A stretch of 9,359 nucleotides of DNA from positions 1 to 9,359 of the forward strand of contig JAAYAS010000377.1 in NCBI GenBank assembly GCA_012719255.1, written 5' to 3'. The notes beneath the pieces are model-generated. The model did not search any database, was not told where the DNA came from, and worked only from the letters and a program-made list of their open reading frames with translations. Source of the stretch: Microbacteriaceae bacterium. Its GTDB lineage: Bacteria; Actinomycetota; Actinomycetes; Actinomycetales; Microbacteriaceae. The position numbers were made by a program, and so were the translations under genes. This document shows positions 1 to 6,592 of the stretch, piece by piece. How positions within the stretch are numbered: position 1 is the first letter of the stretch; each line of letters begins with the position of its first letter.

Positions 1-665
1 CGCTCGGGGTCGAAGCCGGACATGCCGACGACGTCGAGCTCGAGTCCGGCGAGGCGGTGCTCGGCGATGCCGTGGGCGGTCACCTCGATCGAGCCGACGC
101 GCACGCCGAGCTCCCGCATCCGGGCCACCATGGCGTGCAGCTGGTCGGCCTCGGGCGAGGTGAGCCCGGCCGGCACGAGCTCGTCGCCGACGCGGCGCTC
201 GATGCTCGTGGAGATCGCGGTGCCGTCGCCGAGGGCGCGCAGCAGCGCGTCGACGAGCCGCACCACGGAGGTCTTGCCGCGGGTGCCGGTGACGCCGATG
301 AGCCGCGAGTCGTCGCCGTCGGTGCGGTAGATCCACTCGGCGAGGTGGCCGAGCGCGAGCCGCGGCTCGTCGACGACGAGCACCGGCACCCCGAGGTCGC
401 CGATGCGGGCGGCGCCCTCGGCGTCGGAGACGATCGCGACGGCGCCGCGCTCGACGGCGGCCTCGGCGTGCTCGGCGCCGTGCTGGGCGCGTCCGGGCAT
501 CGCGACGAACAGGTCGCCGGCCTCGACGCGCCACGAGGCGCTCGACACGCCGGTCACCTCGACCTGGTCGAGCTCGAGGCCGTCGGCGTCGAGCCCGAAG
601 GCGTCGACGAGCACGGAGAGCTCGCGCGCGGAGGGATGGTGCGGGCGGATCGTTGGTTCGGGCAT
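1..665 (-). CDS. murE: MurE-type Mur ligase, N-terminal part (3' end outside window)
   Basis: The first 221 codons are present. MurE ligases add the third stem-peptide amino acid to UDP-MurNAc-dipeptide in the cytoplasm, using ATP. Seen: a substrate-binding N-domain (about residues 35-110, with DLFVAMPGRAQHGA and GAVAIVSD), then the ATP P-loop GVTGTRGKTS (about 124-133) and a central-domain segment, TSPEADQLH and IEVTAHGIAEHR (about 169-204). The family normally reads GTNGKT, EVSSHAL and TNLSxDHLD. Here the matching parts are GTRGKTS, EVTAHGI and SGFDPER, so the copy is divergent. The ATG at 663-665 is preceded by AGGAAG at short spacing. It lies 17 bases after the ftsI stop, so the two are probably co-transcribed. 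The amino-acid specificity motif of the C-domain is outside the window. The family call is confident; the exact substrate is not known. Confidence 0.87.
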   Translation of the reverse strand, partial: MPEPTIRPHHPSARELSVLVDAFGLDADGLELDQVEVTGVSSASWRVEAGDLFVAMPGRAQHGAEHAEAAVERGAVAIVSDAEGAARIGDLGVPVLVVDEPRLALGHLAEWIYRTDGDDSRLIGVTGTRGKTSVVRLVDALLRALGDGTAISTSIERRVGDELVPAGLTSPEADQLHAMVARMRELGVRVGSIEVTAHGIAEHRLAGLELDVVGMSGFDPE

Positions 666-682
666 GACTTCCTGGGACGTGC

Positions 683-2476
683 TCAGTGCTCCACCGTGAT
701 CTCGGGCCACGGCTGCGGCGAGGGCGCCACCTGGTTCGACGCGAGCACGAAGGACATCGCCTGCTGCCAGGCGGTCGCCGTCGATCCGCTTCCGGTAATC
801 GTAACGGGGTTCGCCATGGTGACGAGCACCACGTACTGCGGATCGTCGATCGGGGCGACGCCGGCCATCGTGGTGTAGTAGCTGCCGGCCTCGTACAGGC
901 CGGTCTCGGGGTTCACGACCTGCGCGGTGCCGGTCTTCATGCCGACGCGGTAGCCGGGCACGGCGACCTGGTCGGCGGTCCAGCCCTCGAGCGCGGTCGC
1001 CTCGAGGCCCTCGACGGCGAGCTCGGCGGCGCGCTCCGAGACGACGCGCTCGCCCTCGCCCGCGGGCGCGTGCGTGACGGTGCCGTCGTCGTACTCGCAG
1101 CCGGTGACGAGCGTGAGCGGCAGTCGCACGCCGCCGTTGCCGAGGGCCTGGTAGGCCCCGGCGAGCTGGGCGGCGGTGACGGTGAGGCCCTGGCCGAACA
1201 TCGTCGCGTAGTTCGTCTGCGCGTCCCAGTCGGCGGCCGGGCGCACGATGCCCGGCTCCTCGCCGACGAAGCCGACGGCGGTGCGCTCCGAGAAGCCGAA
1301 GTCGATGAAGTAGTCGTGGCGCTGCTCGGCGCCGAGCCGCTCGCCGAACAGCGCGAGCCCGACGTTCGACGACTCGGCGAGCACGCCGTTCATGTTCATC
1401 TCGACGTCGTCGTGCGGCACCGCGTCGCTGAACACCGCGCCGTCGCGGTCCCAGCTGTCGGGCACGACGATCGTCTCGGCCGGGTCGACGACGCCGGCGT
1501 CGTAGAGGGCGGCCGCGGTGATCGGCTTCATCGTCGAGCCGGGCTCGAACGGCGAGGCGAAGGTGCGGTTGCCGCGGTCGGCCTCGTCGGCGCGCGCGGG
1601 CGTGTTCGGGTCGACGGTCGGGTACTCGGCGGCGGCGAGGATGTGGCCGGTGCGCACCTCGACGACGGTGATCATCGTGAAGCGCGCGCCCATCGCCTCG
1701 TTCTGCTCGGCGGCGATCTGCTGCATCCGCCACTGCAGGTCGGAGTCGATGGTGGTGCGCACCGCCGCGCCCTCCTTCGGCTCGCGCACGACGACGACCG
1801 AGCCGGGGATCGCGACGCCGTCGGCGGAGCGCTCGTACATCTCCTCGCCGTTCACGCCGGCGAGGCACTCGTCGTACTGCAGCTCGAGGCCGGCGAGCGG
1901 CACGCCGTCGGCTCCGGTGAAGCCGATGATGCTGCCGGCGACCGAGCCGCCCGGGTACGAGCGCATCGGGTGCGGCTGCGGGTACACCCACGGGATGCGC
2001 AGGGCGCGGATGCGCTCGTACTGCTCGAAGGTGACGAGCCGGGCGAGGTAGGCGAAGTTCGACTCGGGGTCGGCCTCGAGCACGGCGTCGATCTCGGCGC
2101 GCATCTGGATGTGGCTGAGGCCGACGATGTCGGCGATCGAGCGGAAGGCGTCGTCGACGGTGACGGTGATCGAGCCCTCGCCGTCGGGGTCGGGCACGGT
2201 GAAGTCGGCGATGTTCACCGGCGCGATGGTGATGTCGAAGCGGTCGACCGACGAGGCGAGCACGGTGCCCTCGCGGTCGAGGATCGGGCCGCGGCTGCTC
2301 CACAGCGAGGCGACGACGCCGCGGCGGCCGTCGGCCTCGCGGTTGATCGCGGCGGCGCTGACGACCTGCAGGTCGAACAGCCGCACGCCGAACAGGCCGG
2401 CGACGAGCGCGACGACGACGAGCGGCGCGACGGTGCGCAGCTGCCGTTCGCGCCGCGCCCTGCGTTCCGCCGCCAT
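683..2476 (-). CDS. ftsI: Septal peptidoglycan transpeptidase FtsI / PbpB (class B PBP)
   Basis: 597 residues. Class B penicillin-binding protein that cross-links septal peptidoglycan outside the membrane as part of the divisome, normally with FtsW. Seen: a short basic cytoplasmic tail, a single membrane anchor at about 16-38, and the PBP dimerisation-domain hallmark SRGPILDREGTVLA at 61-74. The transpeptidase domain has all three active-site motifs: S314-T-M-K317 (nucleophile Ser314), S369-S-N371 and K514-T-G516. The protein ends shortly after the transpeptidase fold and has no C-terminal PASTA repeats. The ATG at 2474-2476 is preceded by a good ribosome site (GAGGGGGA). It lies 72 bases after ftsL and is followed closely by the MurE-like gene, as in dcw clusters. 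Confidence 0.96.
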   Translation of the reverse strand: MAAERRARRERQLRTVAPLVVVALVAGLFGVRLFDLQVVSAAAINREADGRRGVVASLWSSRGPILDREGTVLASSVDRFDITIAPVNIADFTVPDPDGEGSITVTVDDAFRSIADIVGLSHIQMRAEIDAVLEADPESNFAYLARLVTFEQYERIRALRIPWVYPQPHPMRSYPGGSVAGSIIGFTGADGVPLAGLELQYDECLAGVNGEEMYERSADGVAIPGSVVVVREPKEGAAVRTTIDSDLQWRMQQIAAEQNEAMGARFTMITVVEVRTGHILAAAEYPTVDPNTPARADEADRGNRTFASPFEPGSTMKPITAAALYDAGVVDPAETIVVPDSWDRDGAVFSDAVPHDDVEMNMNGVLAESSNVGLALFGERLGAEQRHDYFIDFGFSERTAVGFVGEEPGIVRPAADWDAQTNYATMFGQGLTVTAAQLAGAYQALGNGGVRLPLTLVTGCEYDDGTVTHAPAGEGERVVSERAAELAVEGLEATALEGWTADQVAVPGYRVGMKTGTAQVVNPETGLYEAGSYYTTMAGVAPIDDPQYVVLVTMANPVTITGSGSTATAWQQAMSFVLASNQVAPSPQPWPEITVEH

Positions 2477-2499
2477 GCCCGTCCCCCTCGCCTCGTCGT

Positions 2500-2519
2500 G
2501 CGGGCCCGTCGGGGCCCGC
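2500..2519 (-). other. Perfect hairpin in the ftsL-ftsI spacer
   Basis: GCGGGCCC and GGGCCCGC form an 8-bp perfect stem with a 4-base loop. It lies in the 72-base gap between ftsL and ftsI, about 23 bases upstream of the ftsI start. No T-tract follows it on the minus strand, so a simple intrinsic terminator is unlikely. It could act as partial attenuator, RNA processing site or mRNA stabiliser that sets FtsI level apart from the genes before it. The structure is certain, the function is inferred. Confidence 0.5.
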
Positions 2520-2548
2520 CGTGGTCGCTCCCCCGCGCCGCCCCGCGG

Positions 2549-3151
2549 TCAGCGGGTGCGCGGTGCGGGGATCTCGAACTCCGACGGTACGGCAGGCTCG
2601 GCCTTCGCCGGCGCCGACGCTCCGTTGTCGGGGCCCCTGCGCTCGCCCTCGGCGCGGTCGCGATCGCCGCTGGTGATCGAGTTCGGCACGAGCGACGGGT
2701 CGACCGCCGCGAGCGGCGGCGCGCCGACGGGGCCGACGACGGCGCCGGTGGCGAGGTCGAGGGTGGCGACGCCGCTCGCGGGCACCATGCCGAGCTCGGT
2801 CGCGAGGGTCGCGAGGTGCTGCGGCGAGGCGACCGCGCTCACCTCCTCCTGGGCGGCGGTGACCTCGCGCTGGGCCTGCAGGCGCTGCGACTCGAGGGCG
2901 TCCTCGGCGTAGGCGCCCTGGATGAGCTGCATGCTCAGCAGCAGCTGCAGCAGCAGCGCGGCGACGAGCACGCCGAGCGCGACGAGCACGCTGCGGCGGC
3001 CGAACGCGCGGCGGGGCCGCAGCGCTTCGACGAGGCGGAGGCGGGGCCGCTCGGGACGGTCGACGGCGGGCGCGGCGGAGGCGGCGCCGGGTCGGCGCAG
3101 CGCGCTCGCGACGCCGCGCGAGCGGTCTCGGACGGGGGCGGTGGCGCTCAT
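2549..3151 (-). CDS. ftsL: FtsL-like bitopic cell division protein
   Basis: 200 residues. Seen: an Arg/Pro/Ala-rich cytoplasmic N-tail (1-52), one hydrophobic segment (about 54-76, rich in Leu, Val and Ala), and a short heptad-like coiled-coil stretch (about 80-108) leading to LATELGMVPA, a motif typical of FtsL/FtsB/DivIC proteins. A low-complexity Pro/Ala/Glu/Asp-rich tail (about 135-200) follows. FtsL forms a complex with FtsB and FtsQ and helps activate FtsWI at the septum. Sequence conservation is low in this family, so position between rsmH and ftsI carries much of the call. The ATG overlaps the rsmH stop (ATGA), which implies translational coupling. The long extracytoplasmic tail fits actinobacterial FtsL, whose mycobacterial version is also Pro-rich. 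Confidence 0.85.
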   Translation of the reverse strand: MSATAPVRDRSRGVASALRRPGAASAAPAVDRPERPRLRLVEALRPRRAFGRRSVLVALGVLVAALLLQLLLSMQLIQGAYAEDALESQRLQAQREVTAAQEEVSAVASPQHLATLATELGMVPASGVATLDLATGAVVGPVGAPPLAAVDPSLVPNSITSGDRDRAEGERRGPDNGASAPAKAEPAVPSEFEIPAPRTR

Positions 3152-4113
3152 GTGCGGGGGCTCCGGATGCGTTCGACGGCGCGCAGCCGGACGGGCTTCG
3201 CGCGCGGGTTGTCGGCGGTCTCGGTCTCGGGGGCCTGCTCGGCGCCGCGCGTGAGCAGGCGGAACTCGGGCTCGTACTCGGGCGGCACGAACGGGAGCCC
3301 GGCGGGGGCGGTGGAGGTGCTCGCCTCGGCGAAGGCGCGCTTCACGAAGCGGTCCTCGAGCGACTGGTAGGCCTCGACGACGACGCGGCCGCCCTCGCGC
3401 ACGCGGCGCAGGGCCTGCGGCAGGGCGCTCTCGAGGGCGCGCAGCTCGCCGTTCACCTCGATGCGCAGCGCCTGGAAGACGCGCTTCGCGGGGTGGCCGG
3501 CGTTCCGCCTCGCGGCCGGGGTGGCGCGCTGCAGCAGGTCGACGAGCTCGCCGGTGGTGACGATCGGCGCCGTCGCGCGGGCCTCGACGATGGCGCGCGC
3601 GTAGCGCCCGGCGAGCGGCTCGTCGCCGTAGCGCTGGAAGAGGCCCCGAAGCTCGCGCTCGTCGAGGGTCGCGACGAGCTCGGCCGCGGTGGTGCCGCCG
3701 GAGCGGTCCATCCGCATGTCGAGCGGCGCGTCCTGCATGTACGAGAAGCCGCGCTCGGCCTCGTCGAGCTGCAGCGACGAGACGCCGAGGTCGAAGAGCA
3801 CGGCGTCGACCTCGTCGACGCCGAGCTCGTCGAGCCGCTCGTCGAGCTCGTCGTAGACCGCGTGCACGGTGGTGACGCGGTCGGCGACGCCGGCGAGCCG
3901 GCGGGCGGCGATGCCGATCGCCTCGGCGTCGCGGTCGAAGCCGATGAGCCGGGCGCGCGGGCACGCGGTGAGCACGGCGAGGGCGTGGCCGCCCATGCCG
4001 AGCGTCGCGTCGACGTAGATCGCGCCCTCGCGGTCGAGCGCGGGGGCGACGAGCTCCACGACGCGCTCCGGCATCACCGGGGCGTGGATGCGGTCAAGGT
4101 CGGCTCCGTCCAT
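3148..4113 (-). CDS. rsmH: 16S rRNA (cytosine-1402-N4)-methyltransferase RsmH (MraW)
   Basis: 321 residues, usual family length. Transfers a methyl group from S-adenosylmethionine to N4 of C1402 in the 16S rRNA decoding centre. Seen: the family start HAPVMPERVVELV (10-22), SAM-binding loop DATLGMGGHA (35-44), GFDRD (58-62), FDLGVSSLQLD (107-117), then GFSYMQDAPLDMRMD, the late motif HPAKRVFQALRIEVNGEL (207-224) and YQSLEDRFVKR (249-259). The last reads YQSLEDR where E. coli has a His version; as far as I recall, Gln is common in actinobacteria. The ATG at 4111-4113 has a clear ribosome site (GGAAGGGAG). The last codons overlap the ftsL start. Located after mraZ as in most bacteria. Confidence 0.97.
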   Translation of the reverse strand: MDGADLDRIHAPVMPERVVELVAPALDREGAIYVDATLGMGGHALAVLTACPRARLIGFDRDAEAIGIAARRLAGVADRVTTVHAVYDELDERLDELGVDEVDAVLFDLGVSSLQLDEAERGFSYMQDAPLDMRMDRSGGTTAAELVATLDERELRGLFQRYGDEPLAGRYARAIVEARATAPIVTTGELVDLLQRATPAARRNAGHPAKRVFQALRIEVNGELRALESALPQALRRVREGGRVVVEAYQSLEDRFVKRAFAEASTSTAPAGLPFVPPEYEPEFRLLTRGAEQAPETETADNPRAKPVRLRAVERIRSPRT

Positions 4114-4139
4114 GCGGCTCCCTTCCGGTCCGGCTCTGC

Positions 4140-4175
4140 TCCCCGAGCCCGGGCCGTTCGTCCCGGCGCCGGGGA
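4140..4175 (-). other. Two-part hairpin in the mraZ-rsmH spacer
   Basis: The 104-base gap between mraZ and rsmH contains a nested inverted repeat. An outer 6-bp stem (4140-4145 with 4170-4175) and an inner 5-bp stem (4149-4153 with 4162-4166) are separated by a symmetric 3x3 internal loop and capped by 8 bases. It ends about 26 bases before the rsmH start and has no T-tract. Possible attenuator or RNA processing point; function inferred only. Confidence 0.4.
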
Positions 4176-4217
4176 AGGTGCGCCGGGCGGAGAACAGCTC
4201 GAGGTCGCGGAGCAGGG

Positions 4218-4649
4218 TCAGAACAGACCCGGGATCACCTCCTCCGCGGTCTCGGAGAAGGCCGCCTCGTTGGCGGCGACGTAGTCGGCCCAGGCCTGGG
4301 CGTCCCAGATCTCGGCGCGGGTGCCGGCGCCGATGACCGCGAGCTCGCGGTCGAGGCCGGCGTACTGGCGCAGCTGCGCGGGGATGGTGATGCGGTGCTG
4401 CTTGTCGGGCGCCTCGGCGTGGGCGCTCGAGAGGAGCAGGCGCAGGTAGTCGCGCGCCTGCTTGCTCGTGAGCGGCGCCTGGCGGATGCGGTCGTGGAAG
4501 CCCTCGAACTCCTCGGCCGAGAAGACGTAGATGCAGCGGTCCTGCCCGCGGGTGAGCACGACGCCGTCGGCGAGCTCGTCGCGGAACTTCGCCGGCATGA
4601 TCAACCGCCCCTTCTCGTCGAGCTTGGGCGCGTAGGTGCCGAGGAGCAT
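4218..4649 (-). CDS. mraZ: Transcriptional regulator MraZ
   Basis: 143 residues, the normal family length. DNA-binding regulator of the dcw operon, known in other bacteria to form ring-like oligomers and bind repeated boxes upstream of its own gene. Seen: two SpoVT/AbrB-type half-domains, each with the DxxxR signature: DEKGRLIMPAKF (D11, R15) and DKQHRITIPAQL (D82, R86). The second lacks the usual Gly before Arg. It also has AEIWDAQAWADY, conserved in actinobacterial MraZ. The ATG at 4647-4649 follows a good ribosome site (AAAGGGGG). First gene of the cluster, with its own promoter and GTGG boxes just upstream, so autoregulation is likely. Confidence 0.96.
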   Translation of the reverse strand: MLLGTYAPKLDEKGRLIMPAKFRDELADGVVLTRGQDRCIYVFSAEEFEGFHDRIRQAPLTSKQARDYLRLLLSSAHAEAPDKQHRITIPAQLRQYAGLDRELAVIGAGTRAEIWDAQAWADYVAANEAAFSETAEEVIPGLF

Positions 4650-4660
4650 GCGCGCCCCCT

Positions 4661-4703
4661 TTCCACGTCCCACCAGATGCCCCCACTTTACTCCACTTCC
4701 CAC
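4661..4703 (-). promoter_or_regulatory. Probable MraZ operator (repeated GTGG boxes)
   Basis: Five GTGG(G/A) motifs, all on the mraZ sense strand, begin at 4703, 4696, 4686, 4673 and 4666. Those at 4696, 4686 and 4666 keep a 10-bp helical phase; the missing phase position at 4676 reads CTGG. The 4703 and 4673 boxes (both TGGGA) are 30 bp apart. The AAGTGG/AAAGTGG pair resembles the AAAGTGG-type MraZ boxes described in Mollicutes and the TGGG-type boxes in other bacteria. The array covers the predicted -10 and start point, so bound MraZ would block RNA polymerase. Confidence 0.7.
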
Positions 4704-4712
4704 CACGCACAA
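4685..4712 (-). promoter_or_regulatory. Predicted mraZ/dcw promoter
   Basis: On the minus strand TTGTGC (-35, 4707-4712) and TAAAGT (-10, 4685-4690) are 16 bases apart. The -10 fits the actinobacterial TAnnnT pattern; the -35 matches 3 of 6 consensus bases. The start point would lie near 4678, giving a leader of about 30 bases that carries the mraZ ribosome site. GTGG boxes overlap both the spacer and the -10. Confidence 0.5.
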
Positions 4713-4868
4713 GGGAAATGCACGCATCCGACCCCGGTACTGCCTGTGAAGAACCGCAGAGCCAGGCCGAAGCAGCGGGGTGGAGGGAGGTGGAGGAGAT
4801 TCACCGGGATTCGGGCGCGATCGACCCCCGAGTGGAGCGGCGCCCCGCGGATCGGCCGGAAACGCGTG
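4713..4868. other. Gene-free stretch upstream of the mraZ promoter
   Basis: The gap between DUF3040 and mraZ is 317 bases (4650-4966). Apart from the mraZ promoter and boxes at one end and the tandem hairpins at the other, this middle part shows no credible reading frame, tRNA or repeat. It has a purine-rich run on the plus strand near 4779-4800. I see nothing further in it. Confidence 0.5.
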
Positions 4869-4931
4869 CGGGGCCGGTCGGAACCGGCCCCGGAAACGGG
4901 ATCGGCCCCGCCGGATCACCGGCGGGGCCGA
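4869..4931 (-). terminator. Two tandem GC-rich hairpins after the DUF3040 gene
   Basis: Two perfect inverted repeats lie 9 bases apart, starting 35 bases after the DUF3040 stop. The first on the transcript (4902-4931) has a 13-bp stem with loop ATCA in plus-strand reading. The second (4869-4892) has a 10-bp stem with a 4-base loop. Neither is followed by a T-tract, as is common for actinobacterial terminator-like hairpins. They separate DUF3040 transcription from the mraZ promoter. Both carry GGGGCCG/CGGCCCC arms, so one can also pair with the other. Confidence 0.6.
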
Positions 4932-4966
4932 GCGCGGATGCGCGCGTGGAGCGAAGTGGAGGCGGG

Positions 4967-5383
4967 TCAGAGCTCGCCGTCGCGGCGGCGCTCCCAGCGG
5001 TCCTCCATGCGGTCGATGAACGACTTGCCGTCGCCCTGGGCGACGGGCTTCGTCGCGGCGCCGGCGGGGCGGCCCGCGGCGGGGCGCGGCGAGGGCGGCT
5101 CGGTCGACTCGGCGTCGGCGCGGCCGCCGCCGCGCAGCAGCGCCCAGGCGACGCCGGCGATCAGCACGACGAACCCGGCGAGGCCGACGAGCGGCTGGCC
5201 GAGCGCCATGCCGGCGACGACGATCGCGAGGCCGATCGCGACGGCGAGGACGACGATGGTGACGCTGCGCGCCGAGACGACCGGTCCGGTCGACGGCGTC
5301 GTCGACACGACATCGGCATCGTTCTGATAGAGGCTGCGCTCCATCTCGTCGAGCAACCGCTGCTCGTGCTCCGACAGTGCCAT
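4967..5383 (-). CDS. DUF3040 family small membrane protein
   Basis: 138 residues. The family has no assigned function. Seen: the family N-terminal signature MALSEHEQRLLDEMERSLY (1-19), two hydrophobic helices (about 39-60 and 64-84), then a Pro/Ala-rich linker and a charged C-terminal tail (SFIDRMEDRWERRRDGEL). It is likely a hairpin membrane protein with both ends in the cytoplasm. The ATG at 5381-5383 has a GAGGGAAA ribosome site. A DUF3040 gene close to mraZ is a recurrent actinobacterial arrangement (Rv2169c in M. tuberculosis, as I recall), suggesting a link to envelope growth, but this is association only. Confidence 0.88.
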   Translation of the reverse strand: MALSEHEQRLLDEMERSLYQNDADVVSTTPSTGPVVSARSVTIVVLAVAIGLAIVVAGMALGQPLVGLAGFVVLIAGVAWALLRGGGRADAESTEPPSPRPAAGRPAGAATKPVAQGDGKSFIDRMEDRWERRRDGEL

Positions 5384-5434
5384 GGCTTTCCCTCGCGCTC
5401 CAGCGGGACCCTCCCGCGCTCATGCTGACTCATC

Positions 5435-5440
5435 ATGATA
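5435..5440 (-). promoter_or_regulatory. Predicted -10 box for the DUF3040 gene
   Basis: TATCAT on the minus strand matches 5 of 6 consensus bases. It would start transcription near 5428 and give a leader of about 45 bases containing the ribosome site and a small hairpin (5403-5417, 6-bp stem). No good -35 stands at the normal distance. It overlaps the palindrome ATCATGAT (5432-5439). Confidence 0.4.
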
Positions 5441-5456
5441 GGCCGGATCGCCTGCG

Positions 5457-5462
5457 TAAACT
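5457..5462 (+). promoter_or_regulatory. Predicted -10 box, leaderless start of isoprenyl synthase gene
   Basis: TAAACT lies 7 bases before the GTG at 5470. A -10 at this distance places the transcription start on the GTG itself, giving a leaderless mRNA, which is common in actinobacteria. No clear -35 is seen. GGGAG is present but only two bases from GTG, too near to serve as a normal ribosome site. Confidence 0.6.
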
Positions 5463-5469
5463 CGGGAGC

Positions 5470-6558
5470 GTGCCTGAAAGTATCGCGATCCTCGACGCCG
5501 TCAACGCCCGCATCGCCGCGCTGTTCGCGCAGCGGCGGCCCGAGCTCGTGGCGCTCGGCGACTCGCTCGGTGCCGTCGTCGACCAGCTCGAGGCGTTCAC
5601 GGCGGGCGGCAAGCGCAGCCGCGCCCGCTTCGTCGCCGCCGGCGCCGCGCAGGCGGGCGCGCACGCCGACGACCCCCGCTACCCGGCCGTCGTCGCGGCC
5701 GCGACCGCGGTCGAGCTCTTCCACGCGGCCGCGCTCGTGCACGACGACCTCCTCGACCGCTCCGACACCCGCCGCGGCCGGCCGTCGACCCACCGGGTGT
5801 TCGAGGGCGTCCACGCCGAGGGCGGCTGGATCGGCGATCGCGAGCACTTCGGCGTCTCGGCGGCGATCCTCGCCGGCGACCTGCTGCTCATGCAGAGCGA
5901 CGACCTCTTCGTCGAGGCCGGCGCCGCCGTCGATGCGGCCGCCGCCGCCCGCTTCCGCGCCGAGGTGAGCCGGATGCGCACCGAGGTCACCGCCGGCCAG
6001 TACCTCGACATCGTCGAGGAGCTCGCCTGGCCGGTCGTGCCGCTCGCCGAGCGCGCCGGTCGCGCGATCGCGATCGCGACCTCGAAGTCGGCGCGCTACT
6101 CGGTCGAGGCGCCGCTCGTGCTCGGGGCGCTGCTCGCCGGCGCCGACGACGCGCTCGTCGAGCGCATCCGCGCGTTCGGCCTGCCGCTCGGGCTCGCGTT
6201 CCAGCTCCGCGACGACGTGCTCGGCGTCTTCGGCGACAGCTCGGTCACCGGCAAGCCGGCCGGCGACGACCTCCGCGAGGGCAAGCGGACGCTCCTCATC
6301 GCCGAGGTCGAGCGGCGCGCGGCGCCCGACGAGGTCGAGTTCCTCGACTCGCGGCTCGGGCGCCCCGACCTCGACGGCGACGAGATCGCGCGCATGCAGC
6401 GCCTCATCCGCGACTCGGGCGCGCTCGACGCGGTCGAGACGCGCATCCAGGACTGGCTCGACGAGGCGCTCGCCGCGCTCGAGCGCATCGAGCTCGACCC
6501 GCAGCTGCGCACCGCGATGGTCGCGCTCGCCGAGCGCACCGCCCGCCGCGACGCCTGA
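5470..6558 (+). CDS. Trans-isoprenyl (polyprenyl) diphosphate synthase
   Basis: 362 residues from a GTG start. Condenses isopentenyl diphosphate with allylic diphosphates in all-trans form, supplying chains for menaquinone, carotenoids or other isoprenoids. Seen: GGKRSRARF (46-54), first Asp-rich motif D92-D-L-L-D96 followed by RSDTRRGRPS, a conserved Lys in TSKSARYSVE (204-213), and the second motif QLRDDVLGVFGD (245-256; D248, D249) followed by GKPAGDDLREGKRT. Residues four and five before the first motif are both Ala (A87, A88). Small residues there tend to allow longer products in this family. GTG is preferred to an ATG at 5377 because that one would overlap the divergent DUF3040 start and because of the -10 box. 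Its position matches idsA2 (Rv2173) of M. tuberculosis. Product length cannot be read from sequence. Confidence 0.92.
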   Translation: MPESIAILDAVNARIAALFAQRRPELVALGDSLGAVVDQLEAFTAGGKRSRARFVAAGAAQAGAHADDPRYPAVVAAATAVELFHAAALVHDDLLDRSDTRRGRPSTHRVFEGVHAEGGWIGDREHFGVSAAILAGDLLLMQSDDLFVEAGAAVDAAAAARFRAEVSRMRTEVTAGQYLDIVEELAWPVVPLAERAGRAIAIATSKSARYSVEAPLVLGALLAGADDALVERIRAFGLPLGLAFQLRDDVLGVFGDSSVTGKPAGDDLREGKRTLLIAEVERRAAPDEVEFLDSRLGRPDLDGDEIARMQRLIRDSGALDAVETRIQDWLDEALAALERIELDPQLRTAMVALAERTARRDA

Positions 6559-6571
6559 CGGGCCGCCGGCC

Positions 6572-6592
6572 GCTCGGCGCTAGAGGCCGAGC
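6572..6592. terminator. Hairpin between convergent genes
   Basis: GCTCGGC and GCCGAGC form a 7-bp stem with a 7-base loop that contains the stop codon of the Rv2175c-like gene. It lies 13 bases beyond the isoprenyl synthase stop, in a gap of only 21 bases between convergent genes. It may stop the rightward transcript. No T-tract, so the evidence is modest. Confidence 0.35.

Noticed and set aside
686..3370. Long open frame (894 codons) on the plus strand opposite ftsI and ftsL
   Set aside because: It lies antisense to clear ftsI, ftsL and rsmH genes. The translation is Arg/Gly/Ala/Asp-rich low complexity with no domain; high G+C removes stop codons on the opposite strand.
4650..5423. Upstream extension of the mraZ reading frame
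   Set aside because: The added residues are low complexity and cross the promoter, hairpins and the DUF3040 gene; MraZ starts with the conserved MLLGTYAPKLD at 4649.
5377..5469. Earlier ATG for the isoprenyl synthase
   Set aside because: It would overlap the DUF3040 start on the other strand and add residues unlike the family; the GTG at 5470 has a well-placed -10 box.
6057..6082. GCGATCGCGATCGCGA-like short repeat
   Set aside because: It encodes Ala-Ile-Ala-Ile-Ala inside a conserved helix of the isoprenyl synthase; explained by codon use.
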